DNA of 16,393 bases. Origin: Acidobacteriota bacterium (lineage in GTDB: Bacteria > Acidobacteriota > Terriglobia > UBA7540). The translations under genes were made by a program, and so were the position numbers. The stretch is from NCBI GenBank assembly GCA_021789565.1, contig JAJYJL010000044.1, forward strand, positions 1 through 16,393. The letters run 5' to 3'. The notes under the pieces are model-generated. The model saw only the letters and a list, made by a program, of their open reading frames with translations. It had not been told where the DNA came from and searched no databases. Positions 7,606 through 15,333 of this stretch are shown one piece after another (the stretch's first letter is position 1; every line of letters starts with the position of its first letter).

Positions 7606-8361
7606 ATGTACCGTGTTCAAAAGTACCGCATATCAGGACGGACTTCCCCACTTTGGCTCTTGCTCTTCGTAGTGTTTTTCGGCTTCTTCAAACCAGCATC
7701 TTCGTTTTCAGCCGAAGGAAATCCGGACCCTGCCGCCGAAACTGCCCCGGCCGGAACCATCATTCCGCTTCAACTCAAAAATACAATCAATTCGAAAACG
7801 GCCTTCGGCGGCCAGAATGTTTACTGCGAGACGATCTTTCCTGTAGCTCTGGACAATCATATTCTCGTTCCTGCGCACAGTTTTGTCAGAGGGCACGTTA
7901 CGGAAGTTGATCCTCCGGGGCGTATTTTAGGCAAGGCTCAATTGGGCATCAGGATGGACAGCCTGATACTTCCGGATGGAAGGACATGGCCCATTCGCTC
8001 AGCAGTCTATTCCCTGGCAGGGGCGCGTTTGTCTCCCGATAAGGCGAAAAAAGAAAACGGTGACGTTGGAAACGTCGGAAAAGTCAAGCCTGACTCATCG
8101 GCAGAAGGATTGATTGACGCCAGCGGTCTGGCAGACGCCAGCTCGATCAGCGGCGTCTCCGAGGGCGTTGGCGGCCTCATCCTGCTGCTCGTCACGCGTG
8201 GCAAGCGCATTGTGCTGCAACCCGGAACTACTTTGGAAATTCGCCTCGATGCCCCGCTGAATTTTGCCGATCCGCCCCCGTCGTCCGCAGAACCCGAAAT
8301 CCCGCGCCTCAAGTCCCGCCCTCCCTGCCATTCTCTACAGCCGGTGGCCGCCCGCCATTGA
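7606..8361 (+). CDS. exported protein, TrbI/VirB10-like beta domain, acidobacterial type
   Basis: A 251-aa protein from ATG 7606, chosen because GGAAGGGG lies 6 bases upstream and a signal peptide follows at once (PLWLLLFVVFFGFFKPASSFSA). The mature part begins with APAGTIIPLQLKNTINSKTA, then GGQNVYCETIFPVAL, VPAHSFVRGHVTEVDPPGR, KAQLGIRMDSLILPDGRTWP, and ends with GGLILLLVTRGKRIVLQPGT and LEIRLDAPL. This order is that of the TrbI/VirB10-type C-terminal beta domain found in acidobacterial cell-envelope proteins, here without any other type IV secretion gene nearby. A role in the envelope is inferred. Its stop codon lies inside the left copy of a 19-bp direct repeat. Confidence 0.75.
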   Translation: MYRVQKYRISGRTSPLWLLLFVVFFGFFKPASSFSAEGNPDPAAETAPAGTIIPLQLKNTINSKTAFGGQNVYCETIFPVALDNHILVPAHSFVRGHVTEVDPPGRILGKAQLGIRMDSLILPDGRTWPIRSAVYSLAGARLSPDKAKKENGDVGNVGKVKPDSSAEGLIDASGLADASSISGVSEGVGGLILLLVTRGKRIVLQPGTTLEIRLDAPLNFADPPPSSAEPEIPRLKSRPPCHSLQPVAARH

Positions 8362-8370
8362 AATCCGGAT
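8352..8370 (+). repeat. left copy of 19-bp direct repeat flanking the ABC genes
   Basis: CCGCCATTGAAATCCGGAT is identical to 10056-10074 in the same orientation. It covers the stop codon (TGA) of the preceding plus-strand gene. Neither copy has inverted-repeat ends nor a transposase beside it. Confidence 0.85.
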
Positions 8371-8455
8371 CGCAAGGAAGGTTCACGAAGAGGGTGCATC
8401 CTCCGCCCCTCTTGCGACGTTTGCGAAGACTCGCCGCTGTAATATGCAATCCGCA

Positions 8456-9270
8456 TTAGCTGACCGTCTCGGCGCTGTAACGCGCGATGAGACCAGTACG
8501 CAATGCATGGTGATAGACGCGAAGGAAGACGCCGCAGGCCATGAGCAGCGCCAGAGTGGTGAGAGCAGCGCAGATCAGCAGGGGCGCGAGCTGCGCTCCG
8601 TGGCCTTCCACCACGCCGCGCATACCCTCGAACACGTAGGTTGGGGGCACCAGCCGCGCCACCCACTGCAGCCAGTGGGGCAGCGCGGAAAGCGGATAAA
8701 ACACGCAGGCCAGGGGTGACAGCAGGGCAGGCAGCGGCCAGATCAGCCACTCCGCAGCCGGCCCCCATCGCAGCACAATCGCCGCGCCGAAGATACCCAG
8801 GGCGACGCCGAAGAGAAAAAGCAGCAGAAGGAAGGGAACCAGCATTGCCCCAACCGCGAAGAACTGAAGGCCGAACGCCGCCGTTGCCAGAACCACCATC
8901 ACCGCCAGCACCACCACGCTGGTGGCAACGCTGAACAGCACCAGGCCGGTGAGATATTCGGAGATCGCGAGCGGCGCGGCAAAGATGTTCAGAAAGTTGC
9001 GCGACCACACATCCTCCATGAAAGCGACGATCACCCCGTGGAGCGCCCGCACAAGGAAGTCCCACAGAATGATGGCTCCCAGCAGCGCGGGAATAAAGTT
9101 GAAGCGGGCGGAGGAGACCGTGTTCAGGTAGCGGCTGATGAAACCCCAGAGCACGATGTCCACGGCCTGCCAGGCGAACAACGGCACCACCCGCGCAGAG
9201 CTGCCCCGCAGCAGATAGAACAAGCGAAGCAGAATGGCGGCAACCCGGCGCAGGCGAGCGGCCATCGTTG

Positions 9271-9274
<4 letters not shown>
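8456..9274 (-). CDS. ABC-2 type transporter permease
   Basis: A 272-aa integral membrane protein with about six hydrophobic segments, including FIPALLGAIILWDFLVRALHG, LFSVATSVVVLAVMVVLATA, MLVPFLLLLFLFGVALGIFG and LLICAALTTLALLMACGVFL. The late motif LIWPLPALLSPLACVFYPLSALPHWLQW resembles the conserved PLSxLP segment of ABC-2 exporters (drug, polysaccharide or lipid efflux). Its start overlaps the ATPase stop by 4 bp (ATGA at 9271-9274), so the two are translationally coupled and make a half-transporter pair in the inner membrane. Substrate is not evident. It ends 94 bp from the convergent exported-protein gene. Confidence 0.88.
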
Positions 9275-10055
<781 letters not shown>

Positions 10056-10062
<7 letters not shown>

Positions 10063-10074
10063 TGAAATCCGGAT
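10056..10074 (+). repeat. right copy of 19-bp direct repeat flanking the ABC genes
   Basis: Identical to 8352-8370. It overlaps the start codon of the ATPase gene on the opposite strand. GGAAGG also follows both copies at a nearly equal distance, hinting that the shared segment was once longer. Confidence 0.85.
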
Positions 10075-10146
10075 GATCAGGGAAGGCTTTGCGGCTTCCG
10101 CGGCGGAAGAGCCTGCGGCCGGTTCCCGTTTGCACCGATTGTGCGA

Positions 10147-10605
10147 TTACATGGCCGGCGATTCCTGGTGGAACGCCGTCAGCCACCTGTTGCCGCGCTT
10201 CACCCACACGGAGCTGGCGTTCACTTTTGCAGAAAGTTTTTCGCCGCCGCAAGTGCCGTCCTGTGTTGCCACATAGGTCACAATCACCGAATTGGCGTCC
10301 AGCCATTGATAAGCAAAGCCGGACAGTGAAAAGCTGCTCACCTTGCAGTTGTCAGAAGTGATGTCTTTCACGATGTTTGCTTTGCCGCGCAAAACGGGGT
10401 TCAGCATGTTGATGGAATCGGCGGTGAGGTGTTCTTCAAATGGTTTGGCGTTATGGTCCTTCCAGGCGTGCCACAGGATCGTTTCCAACTTTTGGATGTT
10501 TCGTTCCGTCGCGGCGTTCTTGCCGCCTTTCATCCCGGACTGAGCGAACAACATCGTGGCCCCCAGCGCCGCCATCAGGGCGCCCCCTAACAATTTCCTT
10601 GTCAT
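10147..10605 (-). CDS. exported NTF2/SnoaL-like (DUF4440-type) protein
   Basis: From ATG 10605 (AAGGAG upstream, spacing 7) the protein is 152 aa with a signal peptide (MTRKLLGGALMAALGATMLFAQ). The rest is a SnoaL/NTF2-like domain: an opening helix NIQKLETILWHAWKDHNAKPFEEHL, a cone-forming beta sheet and the typical end SSVWVKRGNRWLTAFHQES. Such domains bind or isomerise small molecules, but many exported members have no known ligand. A longer frame starts at 10656 without better support. It reads toward the ABC ATPase 84 bp away and could share its transcript. Confidence 0.82.
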   Translation of the reverse strand: MTRKLLGGALMAALGATMLFAQSGMKGGKNAATERNIQKLETILWHAWKDHNAKPFEEHLTADSINMLNPVLRGKANIVKDITSDNCKVSSFSLSGFAYQWLDANSVIVTYVATQDGTCGGEKLSAKVNASSVWVKRGNRWLTAFHQESPAM

Positions 10606-10783
10606 GGTTTTCTCCTTGGAATAAACGTGCAAGGGATCGGAGACTCGTTCCCCCAATCCCTGTAATCCGTCCCCCCTTTAGATTTCGGGGATGGAAGCGA
10701 TTATATCTCTTTCCCGGCCTTCCGCAAGATGTTGACCGGGCCTATGCCTGCTGCTATGCCTCCGGCTCCCGGGCGGCGGATAC

Positions 10784-10799
10784 CCCCGATTTATCGGGG
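10784..10799. repeat. perfect short hairpin CCCCGA-TTTA-TCGGGG
   Basis: A 6-bp perfect stem with a TTTA loop. It lies between the NTF2-like gene and the gene remnant. No U-tract follows on either strand, so it is more like a dispersed palindromic element than a terminator. Confidence 0.55.
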
Positions 10800-10840
10800 T
10801 GTGCGGTCACCAAAATCCAGGCCACAACATACAACAGAAA

Positions 10841-10870
10841 GTATGAAGTGTGAAGGATGAAGGATGAAAC
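10841..10870. repeat. low-complexity tract of GAAGGAT-like units
   Basis: Consecutive degenerate units of 7-8 bases (GTATGAAG, TGTGAAG, GATGAAG, GATGAAA). It resembles in style three other tracts in this window near 14961, 15841 and 15951, though the unit sequence differs. Confidence 0.55.
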
Positions 10871-10885
10871 GGAAAGGGCACTGGA

Positions 10886-11153
10886 CTATGGGTGATGAGT
10901 TTTGGAGGCCGGCTGCGCGGCAGATCCAAAACCGGTGGCAAGCCAGGGCTTGGCGGGCGGCTTCATCAGTTCGCGGATGGCGTCGAAAAAAATTTTGAAC
11001 CGCGCGCCCGAACCCAGCAGGGTTTCGATGCCCGTGAGGGTCCTGACTCGCATCCCCCAGATAGATGACCACCAGGTCGGGATAGCCGCTCAGGTCCACG
11101 GTGCGCCGGTTTACTTTCGGCAGGGTGGGTCCGCCTTCTGCAGAATTTGTCAT
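10886..11153 (-). pseudogene. truncated, frameshifted remnant of a DUF4188-like / monooxygenase-type protein
   Basis: From ATG 11153 the frame reads RRTVDLSGYPDLVVIYLG and then leaves the family sequence. One frame over, starting right after a run of five Gs on the minus strand (11054-11058), it continues MRVRTLTGIETLLGSGARF, so a four-G run would restore a continuous protein. This start matches small acidobacterial proteins of the DUF4188/monooxygenase-like kind, usually about 150 aa. Here only the first half remains: after SGARF the sequence runs into unrelated residues and stops at 10886. The combination of truncation and frameshift supports decay rather than sequencing error alone. Family assignment is from memory of the motif and moderate. 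Confidence 0.55.
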
Positions 11154-11190
11154 GTCGCGCCCCCGGCGCATCACTACGCCCGGGGTGTAG

Positions 11191-11227
11191 CGACACGCCA
11201 CCCGTGAATGATGGGTGGCGCTTGTCG
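11191..11227. repeat. hairpin element with GGGTGGCG stem
   Basis: CGCCACCC (11196-11203) and GGGTGGCG (11213-11220) form a perfect 8-bp stem around 9 bases, extended by CGACA/TGTCG past a two-base bulge. It lies just downstream of the 92-aa gene on the minus strand and shares the GGGTGGCGC core with elements near 13.4 kb. Confidence 0.65.
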
Positions 11228-11251
11228 GTGTGCCGGCGTGTTCACCATATG

Positions 11252-11530
11252 TCAGAAGACGAAGACATAGATGGGCTTGTAGCGGGAAAGGCTTTCGCCG
11301 CCGGCGTTGCTCATGCCTTTTTCCGTGAAGTGGCCTTGAATATCTTCCGCTTCACCCAGGGAGTTGGCCTGCCATTCGGACCATCGGTCAATGTCCCCGC
11401 CCTGCCTGAGTTCCCAGTCACGCTTGCTCTTTTCGGGTTCGTGCGTCAGGCCGATTTTCCAGCCTGTGTACATGCCGGAACGGCCCACCCGGAATTCAAT
11501 GCCTGCAATAATCGTTACTTTGGTTGCCAT
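11252..11530 (-). CDS. unrecognised 92-aa protein
   Basis: From ATG 11530 (AAGGAG 8 bases upstream) a compact acidic/basic protein starts MATKVTIIAGIEFRVGRSGM and contains YTGWKIGLTHEPEKSKRDWE, SLGEAEDIQGHFTEKGM and a C-terminal strand KPIYVFVF. The strong ribosome binding site and balanced composition argue it is real. The YTGWKIGLTHEPEKSKRDWE segment vaguely recalls the strand-turn-helix of GIY-YIG-like proteins, but the catalytic signature is not evident and I do not assign it. A hairpin follows 25 bp downstream, then a gene remnant. An upstream extension to 11554 is possible but has no better site. Confidence 0.65.
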   Translation of the reverse strand: MATKVTIIAGIEFRVGRSGMYTGWKIGLTHEPEKSKRDWELRQGGDIDRWSEWQANSLGEAEDIQGHFTEKGMSNAGGESLSRYKPIYVFVF

Positions 11531-11763
11531 CAGGCGCTTCTCCTTGTTAACCATCGGGCGCGTCCTGTGCTGAACGTCCGGGCACTGGTAGGCCCCGAAA
11601 GAGGTCTCAACTGGTATAGTTCAAAAAACCCGAATTGAAAATTGCAATCTCGTTATTGGCTATTTGTGGATGGCAATCGGCAGGAAGCGCGCTGAATTGC
11701 AAAGTATTCATTATGAAAAACGCAACGATGGCAGTTCTGGATCATGACTGATAGGTTATCGCT
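11531..11763. other. intergenic, no clear gene
   Basis: An AT-richer spacer between the 92-aa gene and the MFS terminator. It holds the ribosome binding site of the 92-aa gene and a minus-strand TATACC that could be a -10 box near 11616, with no matching -35. Nothing else is recognisable. Confidence 0.4.
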
Positions 11764-11810
11764 AAAAGCCCACGGCACACGAGCGGTCCCGTGCCTGCCT
11801 GCCACGGGCT
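11764..11810 (-). terminator. intrinsic terminator of the MFS transporter gene
   Basis: On the minus strand AGCCCGTGGCA (11800-11810) pairs with TGCCGTGGGCT (11767-11777) in an 11-bp stem with two G-U pairs, followed directly by TTTT. It begins at the stop codon of the transporter gene. Confidence 0.7.
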
Positions 11811-13183
11811 CAGAGAGGCTGTTTGAAAGCGGTCCAGTAGGCTTCGATTTCCTCCAGCCGCTTCTTCCTGGTTTCCGGCACGAAACGCCAGGTGAAGGCC
11901 GCTTGCGCCAGCGACATGAGCATCAGAAAAGTGAAGGTGAAGCCTTTGCCCAGCACGTGGAAGGCATAAGGAAAAAGGAGCACCACGATGGCGTTGGCCA
12001 CCCATTGAATCAGCACCGGGACGGTCATGGCGATTCCGCGGACGTCGTTCGGAAAAATCTCCGGCACCAGCGTCCAGAACACCGGACCGATGCAGGCAGA
12101 AAAGAAAGCCAGGTACGCCAGGATGAGAGCCAGAACAACGGGCCCCTGGAAGCGGCCCTCCAGCACGGTTACCAACAAACCCAGAAGGCAGAGTGCCATC
12201 CCCGCTGACCCGGTGATGTAGAGCGGCTTGCGGCCGTAGCGGTCAATGGCCCAGAGCGAGACCAGGGTGAACAGGAACTCCGTTACCCCCACCACAAGTG
12301 TGGAGGCTAAGGCCGCATTGATTTTCCAGCCGGCGGACTGAAAGATGGCGGGCGCGTAGTCGATGATGGTATTGATGCCTGAGACCTGGACGAGAATCGC
12401 CAGGCCGGCGCCAGCCAGAAGCGCGCGGCGGACTCCAGGCCTGAGGAGCCCCCGCCAGGATTGCGGCCCCTTGCGCAGGCTGGCCGTAATCTCGCTGAGC
12501 TCCCGCTCGGCGGTTTCCCGGTCGCTGATCCGCTGCAGTACGCGAAGGGCTTGCTGCGGTTTGCCCGCCATGGCCAGGTAGCGGGGGGTTTCCGGGGCCA
12601 GGGCGACGAACAGCAGAAACACCGCGGAGGGCACGACTCCGGTGAGGAACATCCACCGCCAGTTGTTGGCGCCGGCATCCCGCAGAAGATAATTGATGCC
12701 GTAGGATACGATGATGCCCGTGACGATGGACATCTGGTACAAGGTTCCCAGCCGCCCGCGGATGGAAGGCGGAGCGACTTCCGCCACGTACATGGGGGAG
12801 ATGAGGGAAACCCCGCCCACCGCCAGGCCGCCGATAAATCGGGCCGCGACAAAACCGTTAAAGCTGCCCGCCAGCCCCGCCGCCACCGATGTGGAAGCAA
12901 ACAGCAGGGCGACAAAAATCAGCAGCCGCCTGCGCCCGTAGCGGTCCGCCAGCTTGCCGGCGAATGCGGACCCGAGGACACATCCGAACAACAGCGAACT
13001 GAATGCCCAGCCGAGTCCGAGGTCCCCTAAATGAAATGCCTGGGTGATGAAGGGGCCGGCGCCCGTAATGATGGCGATGTCGAATCCAAAAAGCAGGCCT
13101 CCCATCGCCGCCGTAGCGGCCAGGAAAACCACATAGCGCATGTTGATGGATTCATCCACGAAGGTACGCTCCCTGGGAATCAT
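11810..13183 (-). CDS. MFS sugar porter family transporter
   Basis: A 457-aa, 12-TM sugar:H+ symporter-type protein. Hallmarks of the sugar porter family appear in order: GGLLFGFDIAIITG in TM1, ADRYGRRRLL between TM2 and TM3, PMYVAEVAPPSIRGRLGTLYQ, APETPRYLAMAGK before the central loop, QVSGINTIIDYAP in TM7, DRYGRKPLY between TM8 and TM9, PEIFPNDVRGIAMTV, and VPETRKKRLEEIE at the end. In the TM7 motif (commonly QQxSGIN) the first glutamine is valine. I chose ATG 13183, giving a short cytoplasmic leader before RYVVF; the ATG at 13141 is also possible, and the open frame continues to 13276 in non-family sequence. Substrate is probably a mono- or disaccharide but cannot be named. It stands alone, between hairpin elements upstream and its own terminator. 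Confidence 0.9.
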   Translation of the reverse strand: MIPRERTFVDESINMRYVVFLAATAAMGGLLFGFDIAIITGAGPFITQAFHLGDLGLGWAFSSLLFGCVLGSAFAGKLADRYGRRRLLIFVALLFASTSVAAGLAGSFNGFVAARFIGGLAVGGVSLISPMYVAEVAPPSIRGRLGTLYQMSIVTGIIVSYGINYLLRDAGANNWRWMFLTGVVPSAVFLLFVALAPETPRYLAMAGKPQQALRVLQRISDRETAERELSEITASLRKGPQSWRGLLRPGVRRALLAGAGLAILVQVSGINTIIDYAPAIFQSAGWKINAALASTLVVGVTEFLFTLVSLWAIDRYGRKPLYITGSAGMALCLLGLLVTVLEGRFQGPVVLALILAYLAFFSACIGPVFWTLVPEIFPNDVRGIAMTVPVLIQWVANAIVVLLFPYAFHVLGKGFTFTFLMLMSLAQAAFTWRFVPETRKKRLEEIEAYWTAFKQPL

Positions 13184-13354
13184 CCTCGCCAGAACCCTGT
13201 TTGGGGGCGGGGCGCGCAGGCATCGCCACTGAGTGCCGGCCAGGTCGCCGGTCGTCGTCGGTGCCCGCCACTGCAAAGGTAAAATGATCTTCGCCGAAGC
13301 CGTAGGGCGGTTGCAGCATCACGCCATTCTAACCCCTCTCAGCTTCGCTGATCG

Positions 13355-13480
13355 CAGACATTAAAATGCCAATGTCTGCGCCACCCGCCCACAGTCAGGA
13401 CAGCACTGACTGTGGCTACTCGCTCTGCGCTACCCGCCTATAACATCAGACATTAAAAATCAATATCTGCGCCACCCGCC
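13355..13480 (-). repeat. three tandem hairpin elements with GGCGGGTRGCGCAGA core
   Basis: Read on the minus strand, the core GGCGGGTGGCGCAGA or GGCGGGTAGCGCAGA occurs at 13466-13480, 13424-13438 and 13375-13389. Each is followed by a different stem-loop: 13447-13469 (CAGACATT arms, one mismatch), 13389-13415 (CCACAGTCAG/CTGACTGTGG, perfect 10 bp) and 13355-13378 (CAGACATT/AATGTCTG, perfect 8 bp). The cores are conserved while the hairpins vary in sequence. No spacer regularity or cas gene is present, so this is not a CRISPR array. Confidence 0.8.
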
Positions 13481-13493
13481 AAGGGTGATAAAT

Positions 13494-14180
13494 TCATCTT
13501 CCTTCAGGCATATCCTTAATCGCTTCCTCTGTCAGCGTTTCCATTTCGATCCAATGGACTGTTAGCTCAATTAGGGTCTTCAGATCTTTCATATCCTTTT
13601 CATCCCACTTGCGTAGATAATGTGTTTCATCGTTGCCGAGCCAAATTGCCCGCTGTGCAACATCTCTCACTTTGTCATTCTCTACAAAGTCCGCAATGCA
13701 TTTGGCGAGATTCATTTTCTTGATCTCGTCAGTCTTGTCAGGATTCAGGCTGATAACGTAGTCCTTGATTAAGAACTCCAGAGCCTTTCTATATCCAGGG
13801 CCGCATATCAATTTCAGATTTCTAAGTTCAGATTCTTCTGCTTGTCGACACACAGCTGCAAAATCGGGCGAAATCTTTCTTATGAGGTCGGTGCGGTCGG
13901 TCGGTTCCACGGTCAATGGAACAGCTTCAGAAAATGAATACCGACCTTGGTGAGGTGGTGCGATGCTGTAGCGAGCGACGAAGTAGTGTTCACACTCGGG
14001 CCTGGGACACCTGAAGACGATTTCTAGTCTGCGTTCCGCAAATAACCAGTGCTGGTCCGTGTCTATCGGGCCAATTTCGTGAAGGCATACCGGACAACGA
14101 CCGGGGTACTGGTTAAGAGCGACAGCCGTAATGTGTATAGCGTGGTTATACCCTCTAAACTCCGCTTTTGTCTGTATCAT
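13494..14180 (-). CDS. DUF4145 protein with N-terminal zinc ribbon
   Basis: A 228-aa protein with four cysteines spaced as a zinc ribbon (CPVC at 29-32, and Cys58 and Cys63 in FRCPRPECEHYF), followed by a DUF4145-like helical domain from about residue 105 (EESELRNLKLICGPGYRKALEFLIKDYV, later CIADFVENDKVRDVAQRAIWLGNDETHY). DUF4145 occurs alone or fused to restriction or other defence-related proteins; its role is unknown and nucleic-acid binding is only a guess. The start has GAGGG about 10 bases upstream. Base composition is clearly AT-richer than the genes to its left, with many AAA/TTT and ATA codons, suggesting recent transfer. Hairpin elements lie on both sides. Confidence 0.8.
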   Translation of the reverse strand: MIQTKAEFRGYNHAIHITAVALNQYPGRCPVCLHEIGPIDTDQHWLFAERRLEIVFRCPRPECEHYFVARYSIAPPHQGRYSFSEAVPLTVEPTDRTDLIRKISPDFAAVCRQAEESELRNLKLICGPGYRKALEFLIKDYVISLNPDKTDEIKKMNLAKCIADFVENDKVRDVAQRAIWLGNDETHYLRKWDEKDMKDLKTLIELTVHWIEMETLTEEAIKDMPEGR

Positions 14181-14206
14181 CGAATTCCACCCTCATAAGC
14201 TGGTAG

Positions 14207-14232
14207 CCACGGCATCGTCTTAAGTGCCGTGG
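14207..14232. repeat. perfect inverted repeat upstream of the DUF4145 gene
   Basis: CCACGGCA (14207-14214) and TGCCGTGG (14225-14232) are perfect 8-bp arms around 10 bases. It lies about 27-52 bp upstream of the DUF4145 start, where it could be an operator or 5' leader hairpin, and the flanks (GGTAG and GTCCGCC) echo the other hairpin elements of this region. Confidence 0.6.
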
Positions 14233-14305
14233 GTCCGCCGGTTGTGACCTGCAAAAAAACACCGCGCAAACCCGGTGCCGCAGGCTACCCGCCCCGAAGG
14301 ATTCA

Positions 14306-14539
14306 TCAGCCGGCGCTATACCAATGCGCAAAACGACCGACGACATACATAACGAGGCCGACGGCAACTAAAGCCCCGGAAAGGGTTATAAACAAACTCG
14401 GTTGCATGGGGGGCAGCAGACCAAGGTCCACCCCAAACACAGCCCATAGAACACCGAGAATACCTAATGCGAACAGACTTAACCCTCCAAGCGCCATCTT
14501 CTTGCCGACCGTGACATTCGTCGATTTGTCAGAACTCAT
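14306..14539 (-). CDS. small two-helix membrane protein, unrecognised
   Basis: A 77-aa protein from ATG 14539, chosen for the GGAGGG site just 3-4 bases upstream rather than an in-frame GTG 15 bases earlier. It has a polar N-terminus (SSDKSTNVTVGKK) and two hydrophobic segments, about residues 15-36 (MALGGLSLFALGILGVLWAV) and 47-68 (SLFITLSGALVAVGLVMYVV), then a short tail. Predicted to sit in the inner membrane. No family recognised. It is 125 bp upstream of the DUF4145 gene and in the same direction, so the two may be co-expressed. Confidence 0.6.
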   Translation of the reverse strand: MSSDKSTNVTVGKKMALGGLSLFALGILGVLWAVFGVDLGLLPPMQPSLFITLSGALVAVGLVMYVVGRFAHWYSAG

Positions 14540-14600
14540 GCACCCTCCGATCACCCGTCAACCCGCCCCGTTCCTCATCATTCCTGTAATCGCGTTGCAA

Positions 14601-14651
14601 GCGGGTAGCGCAGACTTGTGCGCGTTCGGCGCATTACTCTGCGCTAGCCGC
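14601..14651 (+). repeat. composite hairpin with the GCGGGTAGCGCAGA core on both arms
   Basis: GCGGGTAGCGCAGA (14601-14614) pairs with TCTGCGCTAGCCGC (14638-14651) with one mismatch, giving a 14-bp stem. The loop itself holds TGCGC-GTTCG-GCGCA. It is the only copy of the core in this orientation and sits between the 58-aa and 77-aa genes, just after the stop of the former. Confidence 0.75.
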
Positions 14652-14656
14652 TTTGA

Positions 14657-14833
14657 TCACTTAGGTACACTGAAGATGGCAATCCGGATGTTCCCATAAT
14701 TAAAGCTGCTAAGCAGCGTGCCGGGGAAGACGGTCTTTTGACCCTTGCCCTTCACCAGTCTCCAGCCACGTCCCTTGATCATTCTCGTCCCCTTCTTGAC
14801 CTTTTTGCCCTTTAACGTGATTCCGCTCGCCAT
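14657..14833 (-). CDS. small very basic protein rich in Lys-Gly, unrecognised
   Basis: A 58-aa protein from ATG 14833, supported by AAGGAG about 9 bases upstream; the open frame extends to 14902 without a comparable site. The middle is a run of Lys/Arg-Gly pairs (LKGKKVKKGTRMIKGRGW, LVKGKGQK) and the end is a hydrophobic strand-like tail (FNYGNIRIAIFSVPK). High positive charge suggests nucleic acid or ribosome contact, or a membrane-active peptide, but there is no family evidence. Good ribosome binding site and full-length frame make it likely to be real. Confidence 0.55.
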   Translation of the reverse strand: MASGITLKGKKVKKGTRMIKGRGWRLVKGKGQKTVFPGTLLSSFNYGNIRIAIFSVPK

Positions 14834-14960
14834 AATGAACGCTCCTTTTGATAACTTCGCGCCTATCGCTGCCGGCGCGCCTTTTGCGATCTGTGCGGTC
14901 ACCGCTCACCGCGAAACTAAGCTAACGGTATATACCGCGGGCGGGGGGGAATGCAACACT

Positions 14961-15060
14961 GCAATTACGAATTACTAATTACGAGTTCTGAGTTCTGGGT
15001 TATAGGTGCTGAACGGCCGAAGGCAGGCAGGGAAGGGAGCAGCCAATTACGAGTTATGAA
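14961..15060. repeat. low-complexity tract of AATTACGA-like units
   Basis: A run of 7-8 base units (AATTACG, AATTACT, AATTACGAG, TTCTGAG, TTCTGGG, TTATAGG) at about 14963-15007 and a second short piece (AATTACGAGTTATGAATGA) at about 15044-15062, separated by a GC-rich stretch. No gene lies between 14834 and 15084; two seven-G runs (14943-14949 and 15071-15077) are also present. Confidence 0.6.
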
Positions 15061-15084
15061 TGAAAGGCCAGGGGGGGCGGGGAA

Positions 15085-15333
15085 CTAAGCCCCGAAAAGC
15101 TCTTGCGACAAATCGGAGAGTTCGATTTCGAGATTTGCGGCAATTTCCCGGAGAATGCCATGCAGCGTTCCCACCCTAAGTTCTTTGTGCGCGGGGATGG
15201 TGATATGGTGCTCTTTGCCTTTGTGGACGGCGGTTAGACGGAGATGGCTCCCCGTTTGCCGGGTGACTTCGTAACCGTACGGGCGAAGCAGTGAAGCAAG
15301 TTTCTTCCCGGCCAGGTCGCGAGGGAGTTTCAA
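15085..15333 (-). CDS. hicA: HicA-type mRNA interferase toxin
   Basis: An 82-aa double-stranded-RNA-binding-fold toxin of the HicA/YcfA type. It shows the family's LARPYGYEV-like helix (LLRPYGYEVTRQTGSHLRL, residues 15-33) with the catalytic His in GSHLRL, the HHITIPAHKELRVGTLHGILREI segment (43-65) and a charged tail. The reading frame starts at a TTG whose last bases overlap the hicB stop (TTGA, 15330-15333), so translation is likely coupled to the antitoxin. No upstream ATG fits. HicA cleaves mRNA when freed from HicB. Confidence 0.88.
   Translation of the reverse strand: MKLPRDLAGKKLASLLRPYGYEVTRQTGSHLRLTAVHKGKEHHITIPAHKELRVGTLHGILREIAANLEIELSDLSQELFGA

Larger units (their letters stand above)
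10606..10885. other. intergenic region with hairpin and short degenerate repeats
   Basis: No gene is convincing here. It contains the ribosome binding site of the NTF2-like gene, a GC-rich stretch, a perfect hairpin (10784-10799) and a low-complexity tract (10841-10870), both listed separately. Confidence 0.5.

Noticed and set aside
7606..8361. Type IV secretion component (VirB10)
   Set aside because: Only the C-terminal beta-domain type is similar; no other secretion or conjugation gene is nearby and the protein is much shorter than VirB10.
10791..11201. 136-aa minus-strand frame as an intact gene
   Set aside because: After IYLG its sequence loses family character while a neighbouring frame continues it, so it is treated as a frameshifted remnant ending at 10886.
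13355..13480. Tandem repeats that might be a CRISPR array
   Set aside because: Only three short cores with uneven spacing, the intervening sequences are themselves palindromes, and there is no cas gene in the window.
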